DNA of 64,000 nucleotides from Clostridium hydrogenum. GTDB lineage: Bacteria > Bacillota > Clostridia > Clostridiales > Clostridiaceae. Each line of letters starts with the position of its first letter. Within the stretch, counting starts at the first letter, position 1. The stretch covers positions 682,001 to 746,000 of the forward strand of contig NZ_JAEACT010000004.1 in assembly GCF_021432385.1 (NCBI RefSeq). The letters run 5' to 3'. The position numbers and the translations under genes were made by a program. The notes under the pieces were generated by a model. The model did no database searches. It was given only the letters and a program-made list of their open reading frames with translations, and was not told the DNA's origin. Below, piece after piece: positions 35,373 to 44,585 of this stretch.

Positions 35373-35643
35373 GTTGTAATTTCAACATGAGTATTTCTTG
35401 CGGCTATTTCAATGTTTTTTAATACTGGCTGCAAGCTTCCACCGCATAAATCTTTATAGTAAGCTTTATTAAAGCTTTTTAAATCAATATTCATTGCATC
35501 CACATAAGGAAGAAGTTTTTTTAATGGTTCTTCACTTATATATCCATTAGTTACAATTACTACTGAAGCATTGGGATTTGTTTCCTTTAAAAGCTTTGAT
35601 GCGTCATAAACATATTCGTACCAAATACTCGGTTCATTATATG
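35373..35643 (-). pseudogene. Internal fragment of amrS (271-bp duplication)
   Basis: The stretch matches 39912-40182 of the intact radical-SAM gene base for base over 271 bp with only about ten differences and in the same orientation. It begins at GTTGTAATTTCAACATGAG and ends at GGTTCATTATATG. It has no start or stop of its own and ends 7 bp from the AraC stop. With the intact gene it flanks the AraC-GH115 cassette as a direct repeat. The gap 35240-35650 otherwise holds nothing recognised. Confidence 0.85.
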
Positions 35644-35650
35644 CACTACA

Positions 35651-36484
35651 TTAAATATGTTTACGAAAATAACCCGGTGTATATCCTGTTATTTTTTTAA
35701 ATGTTCGAATAAAATTTGAGTAATCATTAAAACCTGCCATACTACACGTAGATGTGACAGTATTACCCTTCATTAATAACTCCTTTGACAAGGCAATTCG
35801 CTTCATAAGTACATATTGAAAAATACTACTGCCCGTTAGTTTTTTAAATAAGTGGCACATATAATAACGATCCATAAAATTAGCATTTGCTATATCATCT
35901 AATGAAAAGTTTTCTGATAAATGATTTTCTATATAATTCATAATAGGAACAAGTCGTTCATCACATACCGGCTCTACAATTTTATCCTGTGATTGCTGCC
36001 AAATATTTATAGAAACCATGAGATCAATCAAAGTTGTTTTCTTGAGCAAATCATCACCATAGTTCTGGGAAGAAGGAGCATTCAATCTTTCAAAATATGA
36101 TTCATATTGTTTTTGCTTTATCGTATCTAAATGAATTAAATTCTGTATACCGATTGGATGATTATAAAAACAAGTAAGTAAATCTGTTTGATGAGTGCTA
36201 TATTGCCTAGCATAGTTTGGATGTACATGTACAATTTTTCTATTAAAGTCAAAGCCAGTATGAGCAAGAGTTTTGTGAATTTCTAAATTAGACATCAAAA
36301 GTAAATCTCCTGCTTTTAGCACATAGCAAGATTGATTTACATAGATAGTCACAGAACCCTCTGAAAGATAATATATCTCACAACAATCGTGAATATGAAA
36401 ATCCGTATTACGTGCAAAATTAGATTTTGTATTTTGACAATATACGGAGGAAGTTAAATTTTTAATATAGTTTACCTGCTGCAT
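35651..36484 (-). CDS. AraC-family transcriptional regulator
   Basis: 277 residues from ATG 36484, with AAAGGAT upstream. The first half is a cupin-type sugar-binding domain (HDCCEIYYLSEGSVTIYV). The last 100 residues hold two helix-turn-helix motifs, SLDDIANANFMDRYYMCHLF and FNDYSNFIRTFKKITGYTP. It is divergent from the GH115 gene with 133 bp between, so it probably activates it in response to a glucuronic-acid-containing xylo-oligosaccharide. Confidence 0.88.
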   Translation of the reverse strand: MQQVNYIKNLTSSVYCQNTKSNFARNTDFHIHDCCEIYYLSEGSVTIYVNQSCYVLKAGDLLLMSNLEIHKTLAHTGFDFNRKIVHVHPNYARQYSTHQTDLLTCFYNHPIGIQNLIHLDTIKQKQYESYFERLNAPSSQNYGDDLLKKTTLIDLMVSINIWQQSQDKIVEPVCDERLVPIMNYIENHLSENFSLDDIANANFMDRYYMCHLFKKLTGSSIFQYVLMKRIALSKELLMKGNTVTSTCSMAGFNDYSNFIRTFKKITGYTPGYFRKHI

Positions 36485-36617
36485 AAAATATCCTTTCAAA
36501 TAAACAATATACGCAATATATAAAACAAAAATTGCAAGGAATATGCGTTAGCATAATTATAAAATAATATATGATAAACAACAAGTAAAATGCTATCTTA
36601 TTATGAAAGGAGAACAT

Positions 36618-39521
36618 ATGAGTACATTTGAATTATTTAAAAATGGGATTGTTACTGAAATATTTGTAGAGGCAGCTGCTTTAAACGGTGTAAAACGTGT
36701 TGCAAATATTATGGCTGATGATATAGAACTTGTGACTGGTTTACGTCCTCAAATAAGAAATGAAATAACTAAGTGTAGCAGTGAAAATGTAATTATTATT
36801 GCAACCATAAATAACAGCAATCTATTAAGTACATGGAATAAAAATGGCAAAGTCAATTTATCTGATTTAAAAAATAAAAAAGAAGTATATCTAATGCAGA
36901 ACATAGAAGAACCATTTCAAAATCATCCAACAGCTAAAAATGCATTAGTCATTTTAGGTAATGACAAACGTGGAACCATCTATGGAATGTTTCATTTATC
37001 TGAAATGTGCGGTGTATCGCCAATGATATTTTGGGGAGATGCAAAACCAAAGCCTCAAAAAGAAATTTTGATTTCCTTAAGTTCTAAAATACTTTCCAAA
37101 GAGCCATCTGTTAAATATCGTGGTTTCTTCATTAATGATGAATGGCCGGCCTTTGGCAGATGGTGTTTTGAAAAATATGGCGGAATAAATGCAAATGCCT
37201 ACGAAAAAGTATTTGAATTATTGCTTCGTATGAAAGGAAATTATTTGTGGCCAGCTATGTGGAGGTCATCCTTTTGGGAAGATGGCCCAGGTCTAGAAAA
37301 CGCAAGATTAGCAGATGAATATGGTGTTATCATGGGTACATCGCATCATGAACCTCTTTGTAGAGCTGGAGAGGAATGGCAGAAGCAATATCAAAAGTAC
37401 AGTGATGATTCCTCTTGGAGCTTCATTAAAAATAGTGATGCTATCACTCAGTTTTGGAAAGATGGTCTTAAAAGAAGCAAAGACTTTGAAAATATCATTA
37501 CGATTGGCATGCGTGGCGAAAACGATTCTAAGCTTTTGGGAGAAGATGCTACATTAAAAGACAATGTTGATGTACTTAAAAAGGCAATCATTACTCAGAA
37601 TCAGCTAATAAAATCTTATATCAATAAAGATTTAAAAGAAGTCCCAAGAATGCTCGCGATTTATAAAGAAGTGGAAGATTTTTATTACGGTGATAACACC
37701 TTCGCTGGACTTCGTGGATGGTCAGAAATTGATGATGTCATATTATTACTAAGCGATGACAACTATGGAAATCTTCGTTCTATACCATCATTAACAGAAG
37801 CTCCTCACCCCGGAGGATATGGAATATATTATCACTTTGATTATCATGGTGCCCCAATCAGTTACGAATGGCTGAATTGTACAAACCTAGTTAAGGCTTG
37901 GGAGCAATTGACCATGGCATATGAACATGGAATACGTGACATATGGATTGTTAATGTTGGTGACATAAAAGGTAACGAGTACCCACTTAACTATTTTATG
38001 GATTTAGCATATGATTTTGAAAAATGGGGAACACAAATAACCAATAGTGCTGAACTATATACAGCGAAATGGATTGATACCCAGTTTGGATCTCTTATTA
38101 CTTCAGAGCAAAAAGAAATAATTTCTGCTATTTTAAACGGCTATACAAAATGGAATGCAGCTAGAAAACCTGAATCATTAAATGAAGGTGTTTATCAAAA
38201 TAATTATCATGAGTGTGAGCGAGTATTACAGGAAGCAAATGCTTTAATCAAAAAAGCAGACCACTTACGTAAGCAAATGCCAGATATGTGTCTACCCGCA
38301 TATGACAGTATGATTTATTATCCAGCAGTTGCATCATTAAACCTGCTGCTGATGAACATTGAAGCTGGTTTTAATCATGTATTAGCGGAGCGAGGAAGTA
38401 TAGTAGCAAATCAATATATTCAAAGCATTAAAACAAGAATACTATCTGAACAAAAATATGTCGAAAAATTCCACTCCCTGTTTAATGGAAAATGGAATCA
38501 TATGCTTGAATCTGCTCATAATGGTTTTCAGACATGGGATGACAATAACTGGACATATCCAACGATTGAAGAGGTAATGCCTATTCCAACTTCAAAGATT
38601 ATTGTCAGCTTTCGTGGAGACAATGCCTATAATCTAGGACTACATTGGCAGGACAAAGAACCTATTTGTAACAATGAATTTACTCGTCCTGATATTAATG
38701 AAATTATACTTGATATTGATAGCCGCGGAAATGTGGACTTCTGCTATGATATTCAATGTAAAAAGCCTTGGTTATCCTTTTCGCACACGCATGGTCAAGC
38801 CAATGTAGGCGAAGCTGGTAGAACTAGCATAATGATTTCATGTGACCGTACACATTTATCTGGTGAGGAGTATGTAGAAATTGTAATTCTATTTAATTTT
38901 GCTAATGGAGATAAAAAGCGTGCAAAAGTAGCAGTAAAAGCCGGAAATCCTAATGTAGAACAATACCCTGGTGCATTTTTGGAGTGTCAGGACTATATTT
39001 GCATAGAAGCAGAGCATTTTGAATCTAAAACTGATATAGACGAAAAAGGATGGAAAGTCATACAGCACCTAGGAAGAAATGGTTCTGCTATAAAAGCCTT
39101 TCCTGTTAATACTAATTGGCTTTTAAAGAAAGAAAAACCTTTTGTACAATACTCCTTTATATCAAGGCAAGAAGGCCAATATATATTATCCTTTTACTTT
39201 TCTCCAAGAAATCCTATGCAAAAAGGAGATAAAATAAAGTGTTGTTATTCATTAAATGATAATGAACAACAAATATTGGATGTTATATCGGATGATTATT
39301 ATGCTGAGTGGTATAACAAAGAATGGAATTATGGTGTTATGAATAATTCGCGCATAGTTAATACAACTGTGCATTTAAATAAGGGTAAAAATAAAATTCG
39401 ATTTTATGTAACAGAGCCAAACGTTATATTAGAACAAATCGTGCTTTACCCTAAGAGCAAAGAGCTTTCTAAGTTACAACTCGCTCCGAAGGAAAGCTAT
39501 CAAATTCCTGTGACAAAATAG
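36618..39521 (+). CDS. Glycoside hydrolase family 115, xylan alpha-1,2-glucuronidase
   Basis: 967 residues from ATG 36618 behind AAAGGAG. GH115 landmarks are VKYRGFFINDEWPAFG near 170, then MKGNYLWPAMW near 205-215, GTSHHEPLCR and GMRGENDSK. Family members remove (4-O-methyl)glucuronic acid from xylan, internally as well as at ends. No signal peptide is present, so it acts on imported oligosaccharides. The C-terminal 150 residues form a beta-rich accessory domain. No transporter or xylanase is beside it, only the AraC gene, so it looks like a transferred mini-cassette. Confidence 0.9.
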   Translation: MSTFELFKNGIVTEIFVEAAALNGVKRVANIMADDIELVTGLRPQIRNEITKCSSENVIIIATINNSNLLSTWNKNGKVNLSDLKNKKEVYLMQNIEEPFQNHPTAKNALVILGNDKRGTIYGMFHLSEMCGVSPMIFWGDAKPKPQKEILISLSSKILSKEPSVKYRGFFINDEWPAFGRWCFEKYGGINANAYEKVFELLLRMKGNYLWPAMWRSSFWEDGPGLENARLADEYGVIMGTSHHEPLCRAGEEWQKQYQKYSDDSSWSFIKNSDAITQFWKDGLKRSKDFENIITIGMRGENDSKLLGEDATLKDNVDVLKKAIITQNQLIKSYINKDLKEVPRMLAIYKEVEDFYYGDNTFAGLRGWSEIDDVILLLSDDNYGNLRSIPSLTEAPHPGGYGIYYHFDYHGAPISYEWLNCTNLVKAWEQLTMAYEHGIRDIWIVNVGDIKGNEYPLNYFMDLAYDFEKWGTQITNSAELYTAKWIDTQFGSLITSEQKEIISAILNGYTKWNAARKPESLNEGVYQNNYHECERVLQEANALIKKADHLRKQMPDMCLPAYDSMIYYPAVASLNLLLMNIEAGFNHVLAERGSIVANQYIQSIKTRILSEQKYVEKFHSLFNGKWNHMLESAHNGFQTWDDNNWTYPTIEEVMPIPTSKIIVSFRGDNAYNLGLHWQDKEPICNNEFTRPDINEIILDIDSRGNVDFCYDIQCKKPWLSFSHTHGQANVGEAGRTSIMISCDRTHLSGEEYVEIVILFNFANGDKKRAKVAVKAGNPNVEQYPGAFLECQDYICIEAEHFESKTDIDEKGWKVIQHLGRNGSAIKAFPVNTNWLLKKEKPFVQYSFISRQEGQYILSFYFSPRNPMQKGDKIKCCYSLNDNEQQILDVISDDYYAEWYNKEWNYGVMNNSRIVNTTVHLNKGKNKIRFYVTEPNVILEQIVLYPKSKELSKLQLAPKESYQIPVTK

Positions 39522-39552
39522 TTATAAACTATATAAAGCTTGGTAATATCAT

Positions 39553-39590
39553 TCATAGTTTTGTGTAAACTTTTGTACATAAAACTATGA
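39553..39590 (+). terminator. Hairpin after the GH115 gene
   Basis: TCATAGTTTT and AAAACTATGA form a 10-bp stem around an 18-base loop, 31 bp after the GH115 stop. No strong T-run follows, so function as a terminator is likely but weak. Confidence 0.4.
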
Positions 39591-39700
39591 ATTTCCTTCA
39601 AGAACCTTCCATGCGTTTGTTGATACAAAAAATGTAATACTAATATCATCATTTTGGTTTTCTACAAAAAGATTATTATATTAGTCAACAAAAAAATTTT

Positions 39701-40555
39701 TCATATATTTCCAAGACTCACCTTATTAAGATACTTTTTAGCAACCTCTTCTGCTTTTTTCATAAATTCTATATTTGTAGGCTCATTTTCAAGTTTGTAT
39801 CTAGGAAAATACCTTGAAAGATGCAGCGGAATATCTAAACTTATGCTGCTTAAAAATTTTGCAATTTCTTCTACCTCTTCTAAGCTGTCATTTTCTCCGC
39901 TAACTAATAGCGTTGTAATTTCAACATGAGTATTTCTTGCGGCTATTTCAATGTTTTTTAATACTGACTGCAAGCTTCCACCACATAAATCCTTATAGTA
40001 ATCCTTATTAAAACTTTTTAAATCGATATTCATTGCATCCACATAAGGAAGAAGTTTTTTTAATGGTTCTTCACTTATATATCCATTAGTTACAACTACT
40101 ACTGAAGCATTGGGATTTGTTTCCTTTAAAAGCTTTGATGCGTCATAAACATATTCATACCAAATACTCGGTTCATTATATGTAAAGGCTATGCCAATAT
40201 TATCTTTCATTGTAAGTGCAGTGTGCACTAAATCTTCCTTAGATACAAATTGACTTTTAGCTTTAAATTGAGAAATGCTGTAATTTTGGCAAAAACCGCA
40301 GGTAAAATTACAGCCAAAGCTTCCTACAGAAAAAATATGAGTATGAGGCTTAAAATAATAAAGTGGTTTCTTTTCTATAGGATCTAAAGCAGCTGATGTA
40401 ACTTCTCCATAATTTATAGTAAAAAGCTTTCCATCCTCATGAGTTCTAACATTACACTTTCCAAAATGACCATTTTCAATAACACAATTATGCGGGCATA
40501 AAAAGCAGTGAATTTTATCTTTAAGCTTTTCATAAAACATAGCTTCTGTTTTCAC
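39701..40555 (-). CDS. amrS: AmmeMemoRadiSam system radical SAM enzyme
   Basis: 284 residues from GTG 40555. The N-terminal CFLCPHNCVIENGHFGKC is the family's accessory Cys region, and the radical-SAM cluster motif CNFTCGFCQNY follows near residue 77. Later FTYNEPSIWYEY and DAMNIDLKSF match PflA-like radical SAM proteins. The three-part system (radical SAM, MEMO, AMMECR1) is conserved in archaea and anaerobes; its reaction is unknown. It begins 4 bp after the fused MEMO-AMMECR1 gene. An internal 271 bp is duplicated at 35373. Confidence 0.9.
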   Translation of the reverse strand: MKTEAMFYEKLKDKIHCFLCPHNCVIENGHFGKCNVRTHEDGKLFTINYGEVTSAALDPIEKKPLYYFKPHTHIFSVGSFGCNFTCGFCQNYSISQFKAKSQFVSKEDLVHTALTMKDNIGIAFTYNEPSIWYEYVYDASKLLKETNPNASVVVVTNGYISEEPLKKLLPYVDAMNIDLKSFNKDYYKDLCGGSLQSVLKNIEIAARNTHVEITTLLVSGENDSLEEVEEIAKFLSSISLDIPLHLSRYFPRYKLENEPTNIEFMKKAEEVAKKYLNKVSLGNI

Positions 40556-40559
40556 GTTA

Positions 40560-41969
40560 TCACACTTCTTCCTTATGCCTAATTACTTTAAACTTTTCTA
40601 TGGTATAGTCTTCCAAATGATCTATGCCAGCTTTATCTAAGGCTATATTTATCTGCTCCTCTACTGTATTTACGCCGTCTAAATCTGGAAGCAAAAGTCC
40701 CGTTTTGCCTTTATATCTCACAATTACACCGTACTCTTTTGGATTTAATTCTTCTTTTGAAGCAGGTTCAGGTTCTGTTAAAACATCTACTGAAAAAGTT
40801 ATGTCCATTAACTCATCATTTTCTACCTCATAAAATCTAGGATCATGTACCCCGGCCTCAATAGCATTGCGCGCAATTTCTTCCGCAGTACTTTCCGTTA
40901 TAGGTAATATAGTTCCAATGCAGCCCCTAAGTTCTCCATGCTTCTTTAAAGATACAAACACTCCTCTTTTAGTGTTTTTCATTTCATCTGTCACATAAGC
41001 TGGCAACTCATTAATTCTTTTGCCACTTTTTAAATATGTAGTGAGACTTTCCCTAGCAAGTCTTACATAAGGATCCGTCTGATTTTTCCTCTTTTCATAT
41101 GCTTCTGTGCGAATTGACTGTAGTTCTCCTAGTCTAGAAACATCCTCGGAAAGAACATTAAATTTCATAACCCCATAGCCTACTCCAAAAGTCCATTCAT
41201 AGCTTAAAAGTTCTCCCTTAAATTTCTTTTTTTCTAGCGCCCCAAGCAAAATAGCTGCCGAACGTCTTCCACACTCTCCCGCATTGTCTATTGTTTTTTC
41301 ATCAATGCTAAATACTCTTCCTACATCACCTTTTTGCAAGGCATCAAGGAATTCTGTATCAAATTTTTCACCATAAGGACTATACTCATAAGGTCCATCC
41401 TCTTTTAACTTATGAGACAAATCTCCACTTGCTATAAAAACCGCATTTTCGTTTAGTTCGCGAGCTGCTTTATCAATTAAAATGCCAAACTTATATAACT
41501 CAATGTCACTTAAAGGAGCATAAGTAATATGTACAAGCTTATAATTCTCATAAAACTTATTTACAAAATACAATGGAACTATTGCTCCGTGATCTAGTTT
41601 AACAGAAGCATTGTACTTATTTAAAAGAGAATTTGTGGCCATTACACTTGATATCCCCTCTTTGTAGGCTAGCTCATATATTTTACTAGTAAGTTCTTTG
41701 TTAATTTCAAACTTCATAGAAACATTAGGGACTCCAAAATTTTTTAAATCCCCATGAATTTCGTCTTCATAACTAAGTGCAACCGCATCTTGAAACATAA
41801 CGCCATGTGGAGTTACAAGTATAATTGTGCTAGGTGCCTTCTTTGCAATTTCCCTTCCAATTTCATCAAAACTTTCACCTGTCTTTGCAATCTTTTTTTC
41901 TTTTCCCTCACCTATTTCAGGCAATACAATAGGCGGATGTGGAAGTAAATAAAAACCTTGTAAACTCAC
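40560..41969 (-). CDS. amrB-amrA: Fused MEMO1-AMMECR1 protein of the AmmeMemoRadiSam system
   Basis: 469 residues from GTG 41969 (MSLQGFYLLPHPPIV) with AGGGGTG upstream. Residues 1-265 form the MEMO domain, related to extradiol dioxygenases, with HPPIVLPEIG, TPHGVMFQD, and LDHGAIVPLYF supplying the metal-site His. Residues 285-469 form the AMMECR1 domain, with the signature LRGCIGTI. In many genomes these are separate genes; here they are one chain beside amrS. The biochemical role is unknown. Confidence 0.9.
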   Translation of the reverse strand: MSLQGFYLLPHPPIVLPEIGEGKEKKIAKTGESFDEIGREIAKKAPSTIILVTPHGVMFQDAVALSYEDEIHGDLKNFGVPNVSMKFEINKELTSKIYELAYKEGISSVMATNSLLNKYNASVKLDHGAIVPLYFVNKFYENYKLVHITYAPLSDIELYKFGILIDKAARELNENAVFIASGDLSHKLKEDGPYEYSPYGEKFDTEFLDALQKGDVGRVFSIDEKTIDNAGECGRRSAAILLGALEKKKFKGELLSYEWTFGVGYGVMKFNVLSEDVSRLGELQSIRTEAYEKRKNQTDPYVRLARESLTTYLKSGKRINELPAYVTDEMKNTKRGVFVSLKKHGELRGCIGTILPITESTAEEIARNAIEAGVHDPRFYEVENDELMDITFSVDVLTEPEPASKEELNPKEYGVIVRYKGKTGLLLPDLDGVNTVEEQINIALDKAGIDHLEDYTIEKFKVIRHKEEV

Positions 41970-42055
41970 AAAAATCACCCCTAATAAATTTTATCTAATT
42001 TAGTCTTACCTATTTTTATTAAAATATAGATATACAATTTCATCAATAATTTTTT

Positions 42056-42109
42056 AAGGCTATGTTTTAAATAAGTGTTGATTTTCGCACTTATTTAAAA
42101 CATAGCCTT
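42056..42109. terminator. Perfect 22-bp-stem hairpin between two units
   Basis: AAGGCTATGTTTTAAATAAG plus TG pairs exactly with its complement around a 10-base loop. A-rich and T-rich flanks on both sides make it a bidirectional terminator candidate. The last codons and the stop of the Crp/Fnr gene lie in its right arm, an unusual overlap. Confidence 0.7.
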
Positions 42110-42778
42110 TTTTAATATCTCATTTAAATCTTTAAGTATAACTATTTTCCCTCGTTCTAATTTTATATATCCCATTTTTTCAATACCTTTTAATTTTCTG
42201 CTAACAACTTCCCTAGCTGAATCAATCTCAAAAGCTAATTGACTATGAGTTGCATAAACTACTTTGCTATTTTTGCTAATAAGTAACTTAATAAGTCTTG
42301 TTTCTAAAGCTTCATGAATTATTTCTTCTTTGTTTCCTATAATATTGTTAAACTTATTATATAAATCCTCATACATATGGAATAAAAATTCATTATCTTC
42401 AATGCAATACTTTTGCACTATGCTCGTTGGAATTACACATATTTTAGACTCTTGAATTGCCTTACCTACTATTTTTAGAGATTCTAAATTTGATAAGCAG
42501 CTTAAAGCTTCATGGCAAAATTCCCCTTGGCGTATATTATAAAGATTAGTTTCATCTCCGTTTTCATTAATTTTTTGTATCTTTATTGTTCCCTTTACTA
42601 CAAATAAAACCCCAAGGCACGTTCCACCTGCTAATTTTACATACTCATCAAAATGTATAGTTTTAAAAACTGCTTCCGATTTTATTATCCCATTATTATT
42701 CATATCAATTTTCTCTAATACTGGATATTGTTTGTATAAAGCTTTTATATTGTTTGATATTTCATTATACTTGCTCAT
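42095..42778 (-). CDS. Crp/Fnr-family transcriptional regulator
   Basis: 227 residues. The N-terminal cyclic-nucleotide-binding fold has GTCLGVLFVVKGTIKI and GEFCHEALSCL; the C-terminal winged helix has LAFEIDSAREVVSRKLKGIE. There are Cys residues but not the FNR cluster pattern, so the signal is unclear. It ends inside a long hairpin and is followed upstream by a family-1 element and a NapH-like gene transcribed in the same direction. Confidence 0.88.
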   Translation of the reverse strand: MSKYNEISNNIKALYKQYPVLEKIDMNNNGIIKSEAVFKTIHFDEYVKLAGGTCLGVLFVVKGTIKIQKINENGDETNLYNIRQGEFCHEALSCLSNLESLKIVGKAIQESKICVIPTSIVQKYCIEDNEFLFHMYEDLYNKFNNIIGNKEEIIHEALETRLIKLLISKNSKVVYATHSQLAFEIDSAREVVSRKLKGIEKMGYIKLERGKIVILKDLNEILKKAMF

Positions 42779-42861
42779 TTTCCCTCCTCAACTTAAATTA
42801 ATGAGTTGAATACTAATTATTATTTCTTGGGGAATTTGAAATTATTGCGAACCAATTAAAT

Positions 42862-43075
42862 CAGAGTACAAAGTACAGATGACAGAGTACAGTTAAGGTT
42901 GATTTACCTTTCTTACGTCAGGTAAATCTTAAACTTATATGTTGTTCAGCTACGCTGAACAACATTAATTCCACGATTGCGTAAGCAATCAAAAACTAAG
43001 TTTTAAGATTTTCTGTAGCAAAGCGGAAGAAAATCATCCTTAACTGTACTCTGTACTCTGTCATCTGTACTCTGA
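42862..43075. repeat. Family-1 dispersed palindromic element, copy D
   Basis: Outer arms CAGAGTACAAAGTACAGATG and CATCTGTACTCTG are exact complements at the ends, followed inside by GACAGAGTACAGTTAAGG / CCTTAACTGTACTCTG. The centre is different from copies B and C (GTTGTTCAGC...GCTGAACAAC forms its own stem). It fills most of 42779-43123. Confidence 0.85.
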
Positions 43076-43123
43076 AAAAAGGTTAGTAATGTTTAAGAAT
43101 TGTAACAAAATCTATATCCTCTC

Positions 43124-43762
43124 CTAGTATCCTATTGCTTTTTTAGGGCATGCACTTACACATTTTCCACATTGTATACAATCAGGATGGCTTAATAAAT
43201 CACCCTTATATTCATATGGAACTATTCCAAGCGAACATTTTTTCTCACATAATTTACAAGAGACACAGCTAGATGATACTTTTAATACTTTTTTATTCTT
43301 TTTTAATTTTGATATAACGGATGCTATAGTTCCCATCGGACAAAAATTACACCAAGTTCTTTGATTATAGAATAAAGATAACACTATACCAATTAATGTT
43401 GTAACAACAATAATTCTATAAAATACCATTCCTATACCATAAAGATTTCCCCAGTTCTTCTTAATTCCAAGTGTAAACATAGTCATAGTGAATATTATAA
43501 CTAAACTTCTAAAATAATAGGATTTTAAAAATTTAGGTACTTTTCTTTTATTACTAAATTTAGAAACTACATTATCATAAAAATTTCCCCTTGGGCATAA
43601 ATTACCACACCAAAATCTACCCTTAAATATAGAAACAATTACGGGTGCCACCATACAGATAACAGCTGCTACTGCAAACCTTAAATCAATTAATCCTAAC
43701 AATACAAATGCAATTAATAGTACAAACGAATACTTCTTCCACAACTTTAAAAATCCTTTCAT
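43124..43762 (-). CDS. NapH/NosR-like 4Fe-4S membrane protein
   Basis: 212 residues with four membrane helices. Loop motifs CGNLCPRGNFYD and CNFCPMGTIASV are the CX3CP signatures of the NapH/NosR/CcoG electron-transfer family. The C-terminus adds a two-cluster ferredoxin, CVSCKLCEKKC and CIQCGKCVSACPKKA. It probably moves electrons from the membrane to a cytosolic acceptor. No nitrate or nitrous-oxide reductase is beside it, so the partner is unknown. ATGGAGGAC precedes the start. Confidence 0.85.
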   Translation of the reverse strand: MKGFLKLWKKYSFVLLIAFVLLGLIDLRFAVAAVICMVAPVIVSIFKGRFWCGNLCPRGNFYDNVVSKFSNKRKVPKFLKSYYFRSLVIIFTMTMFTLGIKKNWGNLYGIGMVFYRIIVVTTLIGIVLSLFYNQRTWCNFCPMGTIASVISKLKKNKKVLKVSSSCVSCKLCEKKCSLGIVPYEYKGDLLSHPDCIQCGKCVSACPKKAIGY

Positions 43763-43838
43763 AAATGTCCTCCATTTTGTTATATTTTATATTATTATAA
43801 ATAGTTAGTATCTCTATTCATGTTTCATTTAAACTAAC

Positions 43839-44309
43839 TTAATACTTTTTTAATTTGTGATTCTCATGTCTTTGTTTACCTTCCTCAAATGCATTTATTT
43901 CTTCAGGAGTATCTAAAATAAGTTCAGGTACTAAATTCGGTTTTCCCTTTTTATCTAAAGATACCATTGTAAAAAATGCTGATAAAGCTCTTTTTTTGCA
44001 ATAATCGCTATCGCATTCTAAATCTTCAACTTCAACATTTACGGCTACCTCCATTGAAGATTTTCCCACAAATACAACTTGAGCAGTGCATGTAACTAAA
44101 TCACCAACAAAAATTGGCAAGTGAAATTCTAATTCATCAACCCTAGCTGTAACAACATTAGATTTAGCATATTTTCTTGCTGCTGCATAGGCTGCCGAGT
44201 CCATTAACTTCATGATCTCTCCACCATGTATATTACCTGCAACATTTGCTTGATTAGGCATCATAACTTCACTTATAACTATTTTTGATTCTGACGAAGA
44301 CTTTTTCAT
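43839..44309 (-). CDS. Hotdog-fold acyl-CoA thioesterase
   Basis: 156 residues of the YciA/BACH-type thioesterase family: NQANVAGNIHGGEIMKLMDSAA carries the catalytic Asp region, and VTARVDELEFHLPIFVGDL follows. It hydrolyses acyl-CoA in the cytosol; chain-length preference is unknown. Preceded by TTGGAGGGA. Single-gene unit with a family-2 element upstream. Confidence 0.87.
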   Translation of the reverse strand: MKKSSSESKIVISEVMMPNQANVAGNIHGGEIMKLMDSAAYAAARKYAKSNVVTARVDELEFHLPIFVGDLVTCTAQVVFVGKSSMEVAVNVEVEDLECDSDYCKKRALSAFFTMVSLDKKGKPNLVPELILDTPEEINAFEEGKQRHENHKLKKY

Positions 44310-44391
44310 ATGAGCTTTCCCTCCAATTTATTTGCTGTTATGAACTTATTATAAAATAATTGCTTAAATATTTAAGTGACTTAGTCACACT

Positions 44392-44492
44392 AAAGACAAA
44401 CTACCTTGAAACTTGAAATTTATTTGTACCCAAATGCCGTCTTCTTGGTATTTTGGTGCACATAAATTTCAATAGTTGAAGCGGTTTATCTC
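44392..44492. repeat. Family-2 MITE-like palindrome, copy 3 (reverse orientation)
   Basis: Read on the minus strand it runs AGATAAACCGCTTCAAC...GAAGACGGCATTTGGGTAC...AAGGTAGTTTGTCT, the same order as the other copies. Core loop AAGAAGAC is conserved. Confidence 0.8.
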
Positions 44493-44515
44493 TAGCATTT
44501 ATTAAAAATAAAAAA

Positions 44516-44557
44516 AGTACAATGCAATTAATTTAAAATTAATCATTACATTGTACT
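44516..44557 (-). terminator. Terminator of the AhpD-like gene
   Basis: AGTACAATG pairs with CATTGTACT, with an inner ATTAATTT/AAATTAAT stem; on the minus strand seven T follow. It lies 29 bp past the stop at 44586. Confidence 0.75.
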
Positions 44558-44585
44558 AAAATTTCAAAATATATCTTTATTCATT

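Noticed and set aside
39639..39700. Short minus-strand frame NNLFVENQND after the GH115 gene as an AAA-protein fragment
   Set aside because: Only about eight residues match the AAA protein at 34740; the rest diverges, so homology is not supported.
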